A DNA stretch of 64,000 nucleotides from Qaidamihabitans albus (GCF_016464705.1 NZ_JAEHOB010000003.1:397599-461598); one strand, 5' to 3'. Positions 1 to 8,936 are shown, numbered from the stretch's first letter. Notes: generated by a model not told the origin, from the letters alone. Translations and numbers: made by a program.

Positions 1-11
1 CGACGGGCACG

Positions 12-1430
12 GTGAAGGGGATGACTCGAGACAGCGAAGGCGAGCAGCGGGCACAGAAGACTGTGGCCGAGCTGCTCGCCCAACACGGCGGACAGGTCGG
101 CGGCCCGCGCCGCCGACGGCGTCGCGCTGCCGAGGATGACGACGCGCCGGGGGGCCGTCAGCCGGAGATGGGCGACACGGCGCCGCAGGCGATCATCAAC
201 CGGATCCGCGGGGAGGAGGACTCCGCGCCACCGGCGCGGCGCAACGGCCGTCCGGCCGCCGCCCCGCCGGAAACGCCGGAGGAGCCGCCCCCGCCGCCGA
301 GGTTCCCGCCGCGCGGCGCACCCGCGCCGCTGCAGGGCACCGGTGGCTACCCCGTACCGCCGCCGGACGAGGGCGGCAGGCCACCACTGCCGCCACCGGG
401 ACCGCCACCACCTCGCAACGCCGCCGCGCCGCCGCAGGCCGACCCGCGGGCTCGCGGCGCCGCCCGGCCCGCGCCGCCACAGCCACCCGCCGCGGACGGC
501 TCGCTCTCCGCCCGTCTCGACGGGCTGGGCGGCGTGACCGAACCGGAGACGGCCGAGCCGCCGCCACCCGCGCCGCCGCAGGTGAACGGGGCATACCCGG
601 CGCCCCCGCGGCGCCGCAGGCCGCTGCGCGGCGCGCCGCCGCCACCGGAACCGAACACCGAGCAGTTCCCGGTCGTCGAGGACACCCCCGCGCCACCGGA
701 GCCGGCTCCCGACCCGAACGAGCCGCCCGCCGGACTGGCCGGCTGGCGGCAGCGCAGGCGCAAGGCCGCGCCGCCACCCGAGCCGGTGGACCGGATCGCG
801 CAGGAGGACACCGAGGTCGGCGTGATGCCGGTCGTGCCCCCGGTCGGGCCGGGCGAGGACCAGTTGCCCGATGCGGGGCCTGCGACCGGTCACTTCGTGC
901 CGGACTTCGACGACGCGGACGCCGACGAGGCGGAACCCGGCGGCTACGGGACCGGCCGCACGGGCGTCCTCGACGACGACCCGCTCGGCGAGGGCCGTGC
1001 CCTCCGCGACCTTCGCGACCCCCACGACCCCCTTGACCCCCGCGACTACGCGGACGAGGACTACGAACAGGAGTCCTACGACCGCGACTACGAGCGTGAC
1101 TACGAGGACGAGTACGAGGACTCCGAGTACTCCGAATACACCGAGTACGACGACGCCGACGAGCCCTCCCCGGCCCGGCAGTGGCTGGCCCTGGCCGGGC
1201 AGCTCACGCTGGGCGTGCTCGGCGGAGCGGGCGTGTGGCTCGGGTTCAACTGGCTGTGGGTGCAGCTGCCCGCCGCCGCCCTGATCGCGGCGCTGGTCGT
1301 GACGGTGGGCCTGGTGTGGATCGTGCGCCGTGTCCGGCGCGCCGAGGACCTGCAGACCACCGTGCTCGCGTTGCTCGTCGGGCTGGTGGTCACCGTTTCG
1401 CCTGCCGCGCTGCTGCTCGTGTCGAGGTAG
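12..1430 (+). CDS. Proline-rich, acidic conserved membrane protein (Rv0497-like)
   Basis: Function unknown. The first ~330 residues are low-complexity and disordered: an Arg-rich patch near residue 35, then long Pro/Ala/Gly runs. A striking Asp/Glu/Tyr-rich tract follows at about residues 345-388. The C-terminal ~80 residues hold three hydrophobic segments (about 398-416, 420-438 and 450-470) separated by a basic loop, so the disordered part probably faces the cytoplasm. Its position directly before the TIM-barrel gene, with proC nearby, matches the Rv0497 locus of mycobacteria, where the protein is also Pro-rich with C-terminal membrane helices. A GTG at 12 or an ATG at 21 could be the start; the window edge hides the upstream context. 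The stop is 6 nt before the next gene, so the two are probably cotranscribed. Confidence 0.75.
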   Translation: MKGMTRDSEGEQRAQKTVAELLAQHGGQVGGPRRRRRRAAEDDDAPGGRQPEMGDTAPQAIINRIRGEEDSAPPARRNGRPAAAPPETPEEPPPPPRFPPRGAPAPLQGTGGYPVPPPDEGGRPPLPPPGPPPPRNAAAPPQADPRARGAARPAPPQPPAADGSLSARLDGLGGVTEPETAEPPPPAPPQVNGAYPAPPRRRRPLRGAPPPPEPNTEQFPVVEDTPAPPEPAPDPNEPPAGLAGWRQRRRKAAPPPEPVDRIAQEDTEVGVMPVVPPVGPGEDQLPDAGPATGHFVPDFDDADADEAEPGGYGTGRTGVLDDDPLGEGRALRDLRDPHDPLDPRDYADEDYEQESYDRDYERDYEDEYEDSEYSEYTEYDDADEPSPARQWLALAGQLTLGVLGGAGVWLGFNWLWVQLPAAALIAALVVTVGLVWIVRRVRRAEDLQTTVLALLVGLVVTVSPAALLLVSR

Positions 1431-1436
1431 CGCCGG

Positions 1437-2234
1437 GTGGTCGCCGCGATCCCCGTCGGGATGTCGACGGCGTCGGTGTGGCCGCTACGGGCCGGCAGCG
1501 CGTTCGAGCTCGCGGCAGCGCTGGGTTACGACGGCGTCGAGGTGATGGTCTGGGCGGACCCGGTGAGCCAGGACGTCCCCGCGCTGCGAAGGCTGAGCCA
1601 GGGCACCGGCGTGCCCGTGCTCTCGGTGCACTCGCCTTCGCTGCTGATCACCCAGCGGGTGTGGTCGCCCGACCCCGTGGTGCGGCTCAAGCGCAGCGTG
1701 GAGGCCGCGCTGGAGCTGGAGGCCCGCACCGTGGTGGTGCACCCGCCGTTTCGCTGGCAGCGCCGCTACGGCGACTACTTCGCCGACCTGGTGGCCGAGC
1801 TGGAGGAACGCAGCGGCGTCGCGATCGCTGTCGAGAACATGTTCAAGGTCCGCCCGCCGGGCGGCGGGCGGAACAGCCGCGTCTCGGCGTTCCGCCCCTC
1901 GATCGACCCGACGGACGTCGGCTACCGCAACTACACCCTCGACCTCTCGCACACCGCCGCCGCGCACATGGACGCGCTGGAGCTGGCCGACCGGATGGGC
2001 GCCGGGCTCACCCATCTGCACCTGGCGGACGGCACCGGGGCGCCCAAGGACGAGCACCTGGTGCCGGGGCGCGGCACGCAACCGTGCGCCGAGATGCTGG
2101 AGCGGCTGGCCACCCGCGGCTTCGGCGGCCAGGTGGTGCTTGAGGTGAACACCCGCGGCGCACGGCGGACCGCCCAGCGCGCGAAGGATCTCGCCGAAGC
2201 GCTGCTGTTCGCCCGGTTCCACCTCGGCCAGTAG
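1437..2234 (+). CDS. Sugar phosphate isomerase/epimerase-like TIM-barrel protein
   Basis: 265-residue protein of the xylose-isomerase-like / AP-endonuclease-2-like TIM-barrel superfamily (Rv0498 type). Metal-ligand positions typical of the fold can be seen: Glu in VENMF (~residue 138), Asp and His in LDLSHT (~170), His in THLHLAD (~200) and Glu in LEVN near the C-terminus (~240). The substrate cannot be read from sequence. It follows the proline-rich membrane gene by 6 nt with a GTG start, implying one transcript. The family is often annotated as sugar isomerase, but members act on diverse substrates, so only the fold is firm. Confidence 0.8.
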   Translation: MVAAIPVGMSTASVWPLRAGSAFELAAALGYDGVEVMVWADPVSQDVPALRRLSQGTGVPVLSVHSPSLLITQRVWSPDPVVRLKRSVEAALELEARTVVVHPPFRWQRRYGDYFADLVAELEERSGVAIAVENMFKVRPPGGGRNSRVSAFRPSIDPTDVGYRNYTLDLSHTAAAHMDALELADRMGAGLTHLHLADGTGAPKDEHLVPGRGTQPCAEMLERLATRGFGGQVVLEVNTRGARRTAQRAKDLAEALLFARFHLGQ

Positions 2235-2291
2235 TGAGCGGTCCCACCCGCCAGGGGGATATGGCCTGCGCCGATCCCATCTACTCACACG

Positions 2292-2297
2292 TACAGT
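2292..2297 (+). promoter_or_regulatory. -10 element of a probable leaderless promoter for putB
   Basis: TACAGT fits the actinobacterial TAnnnT -10 consensus and is followed by exactly 6 nt before the GTG at 2304. Transcription would then start at the first base of the start codon. No Shine-Dalgarno sequence lies upstream of that GTG. The same layout recurs at other genes of this window. Confidence 0.5.
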
Positions 2298-2303
2298 TTT
2301 GCT

Positions 2304-3245
2304 GTGAACCCGCTGCGTTCGTTGATCCTCGCCGCCGCCGGCAACGACACGATCCGGCGTCTCGCCGCCACCGCACCGGGCACCAGGAGCGTCGTCTCCC
2401 GGTTCGTGGCCGGCGAGACCCTGGACGACGCCATCGACGCGGTCCGCGGGCTCGCGGCCGACGGCCGGTACGCGACGCTCGACTACCTCGGCGAGGACAC
2501 CAGTGACCCCGCCGTGACCGAGCGCATCGTGCGCAGCTACCTCCGGCTGCTCGATGAGCTGCACGGCCAGGGCCTCGCCGGCCGTGCGGAGGTGAGCGTC
2601 AAGCTCTCGGCGATCAGCGTCCGGGACGACTCCGGTGCGGTCGACGAGAAGCTGGCCCTGGACAATATGACCCGGGTCTGCGCGGCCGCCGAGCAGTGCG
2701 GCACCACCGTGACCATCGACATGGAGGACCACACGACCACCGACGCGACCCTGCGTGTGCTCGCGGAGCTGCGGCACCACTGGCCGTGGGTCGGCGCCGT
2801 GCTCCAGTCCTACCTGCGCCGTACCGAGGCCGACGCCGCGGCGCTGGCCGGCCCGGGCTCGCGGGTGCGGCTGTGCAAGGGCGCCTACGCCGAGCCCCCT
2901 GACGTCGCGTTCGGCTCTGCCCACGACGTCGACCTCAGCTTCGTGCGGTGCGCGAACACCCTGCTCGCCGGGGAGGGCTACCCGATGTTCGCCACCCACG
3001 ATCCGCGGTTGATCGCTGTGCTGGCGGAGCGGATCCGCTGGTACGGCCGCAAGCAGGACAGCTACGAGTACCAGATGCTGTATGGGGTCCGGCCGGACGA
3101 GCAGCGCCGGCTGGCGTCGGAAGGGGAAACCGTGCGCGTGTACGTGCCGTTCGGTGAGCAGTGGTACGGCTACCTGATGCGGCGGCTGGCCGAGCGGCCC
3201 GCCAACACGGCGTTCTTCCTCCGAGCACTGGCCAGCCGTTCGTGA
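2304..3245 (+). CDS. putB: Proline dehydrogenase (monofunctional PRODH)
   Basis: FAD-dependent oxidation of proline to 1-pyrroline-5-carboxylate, passing electrons to the quinone pool at the membrane. At 313 residues it matches monofunctional PRODH and lacks the P5C dehydrogenase half of PutA. The barrel signatures are present: VSVKLSAI (~100), TIDMED (~137), VRLCKGAYAE (~190), FATHDPRL (~230), YEYQMLYG (~255), and the proline-binding helix YGYLMRRLAERP near the C-terminus. GTG start, no visible ribosome site, preceded by a leaderless-type -10. Its stop overlaps the start of the next gene. proC, which runs the opposite half of the proline/P5C cycle, lies about 1 kb downstream. Confidence 0.93.
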   Translation: MNPLRSLILAAAGNDTIRRLAATAPGTRSVVSRFVAGETLDDAIDAVRGLAADGRYATLDYLGEDTSDPAVTERIVRSYLRLLDELHGQGLAGRAEVSVKLSAISVRDDSGAVDEKLALDNMTRVCAAAEQCGTTVTIDMEDHTTTDATLRVLAELRHHWPWVGAVLQSYLRRTEADAAALAGPGSRVRLCKGAYAEPPDVAFGSAHDVDLSFVRCANTLLAGEGYPMFATHDPRLIAVLAERIRWYGRKQDSYEYQMLYGVRPDEQRRLASEGETVRVYVPFGEQWYGYLMRRLAERPANTAFFLRALASRS

Positions 3246-4066
3246 GCACCGTCGAGTTCGACCCGGCGTCCTTCGCCGCGGCCTGTGTCACGCGATCGCT
3301 CGGCGACGGGACCTTCACCGCCGACCTGCGTCAGGACTGGTCCATCGGCGGGCACCCGCACGGCGGCTTCCTGATGGCGCTGGTCGCCAAGGCGGCCGTC
3401 GGCGCGCTCGGCGAGCGCGGGGAGCCGCCGACGGACCCGATGGTGGTCAGCGCCGAGTTCCTGCGCCCGCCCGCGGTCGGGCCGGTGCTGTTGCGCACCG
3501 ACATCCGCAAGGTCGGCAGGCGCGCAACCGTCGTCGCGGTGGGCATCGAACAGCGGGGCCGCAGCTGCGTCGAGGCGCGTGTCACGGCGGGCAGGCTGCC
3601 GTCGAGGCCGCCCATGTGGAACGACGCTCCCGCGCTGCCGCCGGAGCCGCCGCCCGGGGCCCTCGTGCTCTCCGGCGAGACGTCCGAGGGCGTGTTCAAC
3701 CTGGCCAAGGGCTGCGACGTGCGGATCGACCCGGCCACGGCCGGCTACCTGACGGGACGCACCGGCGACCCGCCACGGCTGCGGCTGTGGGTGCGGCCGC
3801 GCGATGGTGACCCCGACCCGTACTTCGCGCTGCTGGCCGGCGACATCAACCCGCCGGTCGTGTTCAACCTCGGCCGCTTCGGCTGGGCGCCGACGGCGCA
3901 GCTGACCGCGCTCGTGCGTGCCCGGCCCGCGCCGGGGTGGCTGCGGGTACAGGTGGAGTCGCGGTCGGTCCAGGAGGCCTGGTTCGACTCCGACGCCACG
4001 GTCGTCGACGCGCACGGCCGAATCGTGTGCCAGGCCCGCCAGCTCGCCCTGGCACCGGCGCTCTGA
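3242..4066 (+). CDS. Thioesterase family protein (double hot-dog, TesB-like)
   Basis: 274-residue protein whose GTG overlaps the putB stop (GTGA), so translation is probably coupled. The N-terminal half carries the hot-dog pattern GGHPHGGFLMAL (~residues 35-48) and a second hot-dog domain fills the C-terminal half, as in acyl-CoA thioesterase II-like / 4HBT_3 proteins. It would hydrolyse an acyl-CoA, but the acyl chain is unknown. The reading frame is open further upstream, inside putB; I chose the overlapping GTG because that upstream stretch encodes the end of putB in another frame. Confidence 0.78.
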   Translation: MSTVEFDPASFAAACVTRSLGDGTFTADLRQDWSIGGHPHGGFLMALVAKAAVGALGERGEPPTDPMVVSAEFLRPPAVGPVLLRTDIRKVGRRATVVAVGIEQRGRSCVEARVTAGRLPSRPPMWNDAPALPPEPPPGALVLSGETSEGVFNLAKGCDVRIDPATAGYLTGRTGDPPRLRLWVRPRDGDPDPYFALLAGDINPPVVFNLGRFGWAPTAQLTALVRARPAPGWLRVQVESRSVQEAWFDSDATVVDAHGRIVCQARQLALAPAL

Positions 4067-4117
4067 GGCAGCTGTCGCCGAACCCGCTGGAACGTGCACT
4101 GTTTCCGCAGCTCACCG

Positions 4118-4163
4118 GTCGTGAGTGCGTAACCGCGTTCTAACTCGGCTGAACACTCACGAG
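4118..4163. repeat. 46-bp palindromic element, copy 1 (inverted orientation)
   Basis: One of six elements of exactly 46 bp. Ends are GTCGTGAGTG and CACTCACGAG, which are inverted repeats of each other; the core reads GTTCTAAC, the reverse complement of the GTTAGAAC core in copies 3-6. The two inner arms pair poorly here. It lies between the thioesterase stop and the proC promoter and overlaps neither gene. Confidence 0.85.
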
Positions 4164-4205
4164 AGGTGCGCGCCGCCCGCGCGGATCGGCCCGGGGTGGC
4201 TTGCC

Positions 4206-4211
4206 TAGTCT
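4206..4211 (+). promoter_or_regulatory. -10 element of a probable leaderless promoter for proC
   Basis: TAGTCT followed by exactly 6 nt and then ATG at 4218. No ribosome-binding site is visible before the ATG, in line with a leaderless mRNA starting at the A of the start codon. Confidence 0.55.
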
Positions 4212-4217
4212 CTCCGC

Positions 4218-5030
4218 ATGGGAACGATCGCCGTACTCGGAGCTGGGAAGATCGGAGAGGCGCTGCTGTCCGGGCTGTTGCACGGTGGCCGGGACGCCGC
4301 TGAGCTGCTGTTCACCGAACGGCACCCGGAACGGGCCGCGGAGCTGACGCAGCGCTACGGCGTCGCCAGCGCCGAGGTGGCCGAGGCGGCCAAGCGGGCC
4401 GACGTGCTCGTGGTGGCCGTCAAGCCGCAGGACATCGAGCCACTGCTGACCGAGCTGGCTCCGCTGGTCGGCCCGGGCTCCCTGGTGGTGTCCCTCTGCG
4501 CGGGGCTGCCCACCGCGCTCTACGAGCGGAGGCTGCCCGAGGGCACCCCGGTCGTGCGGGTCATGCCGAACACCCCGATGGTCGTCAACGAGGCCATGAG
4601 CGCCGTCTCCCCCGGCCGGAACGCCACCGCCCGGCACGTGGAGATCGTCGAGGAGATGCTCTCCTGCGTCGGCAGGGTCGTCGAGGTGCCGGAGTCGCAG
4701 CAGGACGCCGTCACCGCGCTGTCCGGGTCCGGGCCCGCGTACTTCTTCTACCTGGTCGAAGCCATGATCGACGCGGGCATCCTGCTGGGGCTGCCGCGCG
4801 CGGTGGCCGGTCAGCTGATCGTGCAGTCCGCGGTCGGCGCGGCGAAGATGCTGGCAGGCAGCGACGAGCACCCGGTGATCCTGCGCGAGAACGTGACCTC
4901 CCCGGCCGGGACGACGATCAACGCGATCCGGGAGCTCGAGAAGCACGGTGTGCGTGCCGCGCTGCTCGCCGCGATCGAGGCCGCCCGCGACCGTTCGGTC
5001 GAACTCGGACGAGCGCACGAGGACCACTGA
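4218..5030 (+). CDS. proC: Pyrroline-5-carboxylate reductase
   Basis: Last step of proline synthesis: NAD(P)H reduction of 1-pyrroline-5-carboxylate to proline in the cytoplasm. Length of 270 residues is normal for the family. The Rossmann fold starts at residue 4 with AVLGAGKIGEAL. The conserved VMPNTPMVV (~116) and the dimer-domain signatures SGSGPAYFFYLVEAM (~173) and VTSPAGTTINAI (~227) are all present. It has its own leaderless-type promoter, set apart from putB by a 46-bp palindrome. The following genes (HTH protein, bS22) repeat the mycobacterial order Rv0500-Rv0500A-Rv0500B. Confidence 0.96.
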   Translation: MGTIAVLGAGKIGEALLSGLLHGGRDAAELLFTERHPERAAELTQRYGVASAEVAEAAKRADVLVVAVKPQDIEPLLTELAPLVGPGSLVVSLCAGLPTALYERRLPEGTPVVRVMPNTPMVVNEAMSAVSPGRNATARHVEIVEEMLSCVGRVVEVPESQQDAVTALSGSGPAYFFYLVEAMIDAGILLGLPRAVAGQLIVQSAVGAAKMLAGSDEHPVILRENVTSPAGTTINAIRELEKHGVRAALLAAIEAARDRSVELGRAHEDH

Positions 5031-5182
5031 GCTGGGCCGATCGTCCCGGCGACCGGCCATCCTCGTGACAGGCGTCGCACTGGCCCCATATGTCCCGCTA
5101 CCCTCGGTGGTAGAACGTGCGTGCCTGCACCGTCGGTGGGGAAGCCGAGCGGCGCGGCACGTGGATGGGACATGGTGAAAAG

Positions 5183-5398
5183 ATGCCGCCGGACAGAAAG
5201 GAAGACCTACCGGGACCCCGGCAGGTTCAGTTCCTGACGGTCGCCGAGGTGGCCTCGCTGATGCGAGTCTCCAAGATGACCGTCTACCGCCTGGTGCATT
5301 CGGGCGAGCTGCCGGCCGTGCGCGTCGGCAAGTCGTTCCGGGTACCGGAGAAGGCGGTCCACGACTACCTCGACAACGCGTATTTCGACGTCGGATAG
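5183..5398 (+). CDS. Small excisionase/MerR-type helix-turn-helix DNA-binding protein (Rv0500A-like)
   Basis: 71-residue protein that is almost entirely a winged-helix DNA-binding domain: FLTVAEVASLMRVSKMTVYRLVHSGELPAVRVGKSFRVPEKAV, with helix-turn-helix at residues ~20-40 and the wing at ~45-55. This is the same fold as BldC and phage excisionases. Target genes unknown. I chose ATG 5183; ATG 5165 and a GTG at 5117 are in frame, but the sequence before 5183 looks non-conserved. Between proC and bS22, exactly as in mycobacteria. Confidence 0.85.
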   Translation: MPPDRKEDLPGPRQVQFLTVAEVASLMRVSKMTVYRLVHSGELPAVRVGKSFRVPEKAVHDYLDNAYFDVG

Positions 5399-5518
5399 GC
5401 CCAAGGGCAGAGCGCGGGTGGCCGCCGGGTAACCTGATAGGCCGTTCGTGGCAGACGCGCTCGGCGTGGTACGCCGTGCTGCCCCACGTGAACCAATGAC
5501 CGACGTTAAGGAGCACCT

Positions 5519-5620
5519 GTGGGCTCGGTGATCAAGAAGCGCCGCAAGCGCATGTCCAAGAAGAAGCACCGCAAGTTGCTTCGCCGCACGCGAGTGCAGC
5601 GTCGCAAGCAGGGCAAGTAG
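5519..5620 (+). CDS. Small ribosomal protein bS22 (AURKAIP1/COX24-type)
   Basis: A 33-codon gene encoding a highly basic peptide that starts [20 protein letters not shown] and ends [12 protein letters not shown]. It matches the tiny actinobacterial 30S protein bS22 (mycobacterial Rv0500B), which binds near the decoding centre. GTG start, preceded by AAGGAG at a good distance. Placed directly after the HTH gene as in mycobacteria and followed by a strong hairpin terminator. Easily missed because of its length. Confidence 0.92.
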   Translation: MGSVIKKRRKRMSKKKHRKLLRRTRVQRRKQGK

Positions 5621-5653
5621 GTGCCGTAGGACACCGCGCGAACCGCTGCTCCC

Positions 5654-5685
5654 GATGGCCCGCCCGGCTCTCCGGGCGGGCCATC
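5654..5685 (+). terminator. Intrinsic-type hairpin after bS22
   Basis: Perfect 14-bp stem (GATGGCCCGCCCGG paired with CCGGGCGGGCCATC) with a 4-nt loop, 33 nt after the bS22 stop. There is no U-tract, as is common for actinobacterial terminators. Confidence 0.8.
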
Positions 5686-5833
5686 GCCTGCGTTCGGGTG
5701 ACTTCCGGTGGACGATCCGCGTGGCCGGGGGTAAACAGCAGGTTAGCGGCGCCCCCGGCGCACCTCCCACGGAGTAGAGTCCGGGGCGCCACCGCAGCTG
5801 AAGCACTTTCCGCCTTCGCAGAAGGGGCCCCCG

Positions 5834-6883
5834 ATGCCTGCCAACATCGTGCTCGTCACCGGAGTCGGTGGTGAGCTGGGCGGGCGGCTGCTGGCCAGGC
5901 TCGGCAACGACGCGGACCTGGAACGGGTCATCGGTGTCGACACATCGCCACCGAGCAGGGCCGTGCAGCAGCGGATGGGCCATGCCGAGTTCGTCCGCGC
6001 GGACATCCGGAACCCGCTGATCGCGAAGATCATCACATCCGCCCGGGTGGACACGGTGGTGCATGCGTCGACGACCTGCCATCCGGCCGGGCCGGGCAGG
6101 CGGATGGCGATCAAGGAAGTCAACGTCATCGGCACCATGCGGTTGCTCGCCGCGTGCCAGCGTTCGCCGCTCGTGCGCAAGCTCGTCGTCAAGTCCACCG
6201 CCGCCGTGTACGGCGCGAGCTCCCGTTCACCCGCGGTGTTGACCGAGGACTCCGAGCTCATCCCCGCCTCGGCCAACGGCTACGCCAAGGACGCCGTCGA
6301 GATGGAGGGCTACGTGCGGGGCCTGTCCCGCCGCCGCCCGGACATCACGGTGACCATGGCCCGACTGGTCAACGTCATCGGCCCCGACGTCGACACCGTG
6401 CTCGCGCGGTACTTCGCGCTGCCGGTGGTGCCCACGGTGCTCGGCTTCGACGCCCGCATACAGCTGTTGCACTCCGCCGACGCGCTCGCCGTGCTCGAAC
6501 GCGCGACGCTGCACGACCGGCCCGGCGTGTTCAACGTCGGGGCCGACGGCGTGCTGACGCTCTCGCAGGCCATCCGGCGGGCCGGCCGGGTGGAGCTGCC
6601 GGTGCCGCGGGCGGCGATGCCCTCGATCGGCAGGGTGCTGCGCGGTGCCCGTGTGGTGGACTTCTCGTCCGACCAGGTACGGCTGCTGAACTTCGGCCGC
6701 GTGGTGGACAACACCAGGCTCAAGGAGACGTTCGGCTACACGCCCCGGTGGAGCACCCGGGAGGCGTTCGACGACTTCGTACAGGGGCGTGGACTGCGCC
6801 CGCTGGTGGACGGCGACCGCGCGGCCGGGCTGGCGAGTGCGGTGCTCACAGCCGCCGCGACCGGCCAGACCACCCGACGATGA
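5834..6883 (+). CDS. NAD-dependent epimerase/dehydratase family protein (Rv0501-like)
   Basis: 349-residue extended short-chain dehydrogenase/reductase. The N-terminal nucleotide-binding loop is TGVGGELGGRLL (~8-19), with IGVDTSPPS for the ribose-binding acidic residue and VVHAST (~75). The catalytic Tyr region is odd: ANGYAKDAVEMEGY has Lys only two residues after Tyr rather than the canonical YxxxK, so ordinary sugar epimerase chemistry is uncertain. Mycobacterial Rv0501 is named galE2, but galactose epimerisation should not be assumed. Good ribosome site (GAAGGGG) before ATG. Followed 34 nt later by the acyltransferase; both probably act in envelope synthesis. Confidence 0.82.
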   Translation: MPANIVLVTGVGGELGGRLLARLGNDADLERVIGVDTSPPSRAVQQRMGHAEFVRADIRNPLIAKIITSARVDTVVHASTTCHPAGPGRRMAIKEVNVIGTMRLLAACQRSPLVRKLVVKSTAAVYGASSRSPAVLTEDSELIPASANGYAKDAVEMEGYVRGLSRRRPDITVTMARLVNVIGPDVDTVLARYFALPVVPTVLGFDARIQLLHSADALAVLERATLHDRPGVFNVGADGVLTLSQAIRRAGRVELPVPRAAMPSIGRVLRGARVVDFSSDQVRLLNFGRVVDNTRLKETFGYTPRWSTREAFDDFVQGRGLRPLVDGDRAAGLASAVLTAAATGQTTRR

Positions 6884-6917
6884 CATGCTCCGGAAGGCAC
6901 GCTTGGAGGCGGAAGTT

Positions 6918-7937
6918 GTGACGACCAGCACAACGGCGCAGGTCATCCCGCTCCACCGGGTCCGGGAACGAGCCACGGAGCCGGTCCGCCGGGCCATCCC
7001 CGTCGAGGCTCCGGCGCCACCGGCCGCGGACGAGGCGCCGGTGCTGCCGCCTCCGGACCGCGCCGGATCCGCCGCCCCCTCCGGTGCGGAGGACGAGTCG
7101 CTGCCCGCGGCGCTCGGCCGGCTGCTCGGCTTCCTCCGGCACCGGCTGACCGGCGACTACTCGGTCGACGAGTTCGGCTTCGACGCCGAGCTCACCGAAA
7201 CGCTCCTGCTGCCCCCGTTGCGGGTGCTGTACGACAAGTGGTTCCGGGTCAGCACCCACGGCGTGCCGAATCTTCCCGCCGAGGGTGGTGCTCTGCTGGT
7301 CTGCAACCACTCCGGCGTCCTGCCGCTGGACTCGGTCATGACGGCGGTCGCGGTGCACGACGAGCACCCGGCGCACCGGCACCTGCGGATGCTCGGCGCG
7401 GACCTGCTGTTCCGGACACCGGTGCTGGGCACGTTGGCCCGCAGGTCCGGGCAGACGCTCGCGTGCAACCCGGACGCGGAGCGCCTGCTGCGGGCCGGTG
7501 AGCTGGTCGGCGTGTGGCCGGAGGGCTTCAAGGGCGTCGGCAAGCCTTACTCGGCGCGGTACAAGCTGCAGCGCTTCGGTCGCGGCGGGTTCGTCTCGGC
7601 GGCGCTGCGCACGGGCGTGCCGATCATCCCTTGCGCGATCGTCGGCGCGGAGGAGATCTATCCCAAGCTCGGCGACATCAGGCCGCTCGCCCGGCTGCTC
7701 GGCCTCCCGTACTTCCCGGTGACGCCGTTCTTCCCGCTGCTCGGCCCGCTGGGCACCGTTCCGTTGCCGACCAAGTGGCACATCGAGTTCGGCGAGCCGA
7801 TCAGCACCGGGACCTACGAGGCCGAGGCCGAGGAGGACCCGATGCTGGTCTTCAACCTCACCGACCAGGTCAGGGAGTCCATCCAGCAGATGCTCTACCG
7901 CAGGCTCGCCCAGCGCCGCGACGTCTTCCGCGGCTGA
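6918..7937 (+). CDS. 1-acyl-glycerol-3-phosphate acyltransferase family protein (Rv0502-like)
   Basis: PlsC-type acyltransferase of 339 residues. A disordered Pro/Ala-rich N-terminus (~1-55) precedes the domain. The catalytic NHSGVLPLD (H-x4-D, ~127-135) and the substrate-binding block GVWPEGFKG (~194-202) are present, followed by GVPIIPCAIVG. It should transfer an acyl chain to a (lyso)phospholipid-type acceptor at the inner membrane face; the actual acceptor is not readable. I chose GTG 6918 because GGAGG lies 9 nt upstream; ATG 6885, one nt after the epimerase stop, is the alternative. Converges with the HAD gene, 15 nt between stops. Confidence 0.85.
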   Translation: MTTSTTAQVIPLHRVRERATEPVRRAIPVEAPAPPAADEAPVLPPPDRAGSAAPSGAEDESLPAALGRLLGFLRHRLTGDYSVDEFGFDAELTETLLLPPLRVLYDKWFRVSTHGVPNLPAEGGALLVCNHSGVLPLDSVMTAVAVHDEHPAHRHLRMLGADLLFRTPVLGTLARRSGQTLACNPDAERLLRAGELVGVWPEGFKGVGKPYSARYKLQRFGRGGFVSAALRTGVPIIPCAIVGAEEIYPKLGDIRPLARLLGLPYFPVTPFFPLLGPLGTVPLPTKWHIEFGEPISTGTYEAEAEEDPMLVFNLTDQVRESIQQMLYRRLAQRRDVFRG

Positions 7938-7952
7938 GCCGGGCGACCCGGG

Positions 7953-8936
7953 TCAGGCGGCGCGCCTGCGGTACGCGAGGCCGGCCGCGACGGCACCGGC
8001 CACGGCACCCGCGCCGAGCACGGACGGCACCCCGATCTTCGCCGCCTTGCGCCCGGTCCGGAAGTCGCGGATCTCCCACTGCCGGGCCCTGGCGATCTCG
8101 CGCAGCCCCGCGTCCGGGTTGACCGCCACCGCGGTGCCCACCACCGACAGCATCGGCACGTCGTTCTGCGAGTCCGAGTACGCCGTGCACCGCCGCAGGT
8201 TCAGCCCCTCCCGCGCGGCGAGCGCCCGCACCGCGTGCGCCTTCGCCCTGCCGTGCAGCAGATCGCCGACCAGTCGCCCGGTGAACACCCCGTCGACGCT
8301 CTCGGCCACCGTGCCGAGCGCGCCGTTGAGGCCGAGACGCCGCGCGATGATCGCCGCCAGCTCGACGGGGGTGGCGGTGACCAGCCAGACGCGCTGCCCG
8401 GCATCGAGATGCATCTGGGCGAGCGCGCGCGTGCCCGCCCAGATCTTGTCTGCCATGAGCTCGTCGTAGATCTCCTCGCCGACGGCCACCATCTCATCGA
8501 CCGTCCGGCCGGCCACAAAGGACAGCGCCTGCTCGCGGCTGGACTGCACGCCGTCCCTGCTCTCCCGCCCGCCGACCCGGAACTTCATCTGCTGCCAGGC
8601 GAAACCGGCGAGGTCGGAGGTCGTGAAGTACTTGCGGGCGGCGAGGCCGCGGGCGAAGTGGAAGATCGACGCGCCCATCATCATCGTGTTGTCCACGTCG
8701 AAGAACGCGGCCGCGGTCAGGTCCGGCGGCGCCTGTGGGGGAGCGGGCTCCTCCGCCCGCTCGGGCTGGATCGCTTCGGCCGTCTCCCCGGCGAGGTCCG
8801 CCTGGGTCGCGGCCTCCATCGCGACAGCGGCGTCGGCCGAGGCCTCGCCGGCCAGCGCCGCGAGACGCTCGCGTTCGTGGCCCTTACCGCGGACCCGCCA
8901 ACGTGACACGCACACCGCCTCCACGCTCGACTCCAC
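7953..8936 (-). CDS. HAD-IB family phosphatase (SerB1-like, Rv0505c type)
   Basis: 327-residue HAD-superfamily hydrolase. Motif I is [11 protein letters not shown] (nucleophile Asp ~79), motif II is [18 protein letters not shown] (~187), and the DxxxD motif is [15 protein letters not shown] (~257). An Ala/Glu-rich N-terminal extension of about 70 residues and a Gly/Ala hydrophobic C-terminal segment ending in RRRAA are unusual for soluble phosphoserine phosphatase and suggest membrane association. The substrate is uncertain; lysophospholipid- or phosphoserine-type substrates have been proposed for relatives. GTG start with AGGAG 7 nt upstream; TACTCT on the minus strand at 8956-8961 could be its own -10. 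Confidence 0.85.
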   Translation of the reverse strand: MESSVEAVCVSRWRVRGKGHERERLAALAGEASADAAVAMEAATQADLAGETAEAIQPERAEEPAPPQAPPDLTAAAFFDVDNTMMMGASIFHFARGLAARKYFTTSDLAGFAWQQMKFRVGGRESRDGVQSSREQALSFVAGRTVDEMVAVGEEIYDELMADKIWAGTRALAQMHLDAGQRVWLVTATPVELAAIIARRLGLNGALGTVAESVDGVFTGRLVGDLLHGRAKAHAVRALAAREGLNLRRCTAYSDSQNDVPMLSVVGTAVAVNPDAGLREIARARQWEIRDFRTGRKAAKIGVPSVLGAGAVAGAVAAGLAYRRRAA

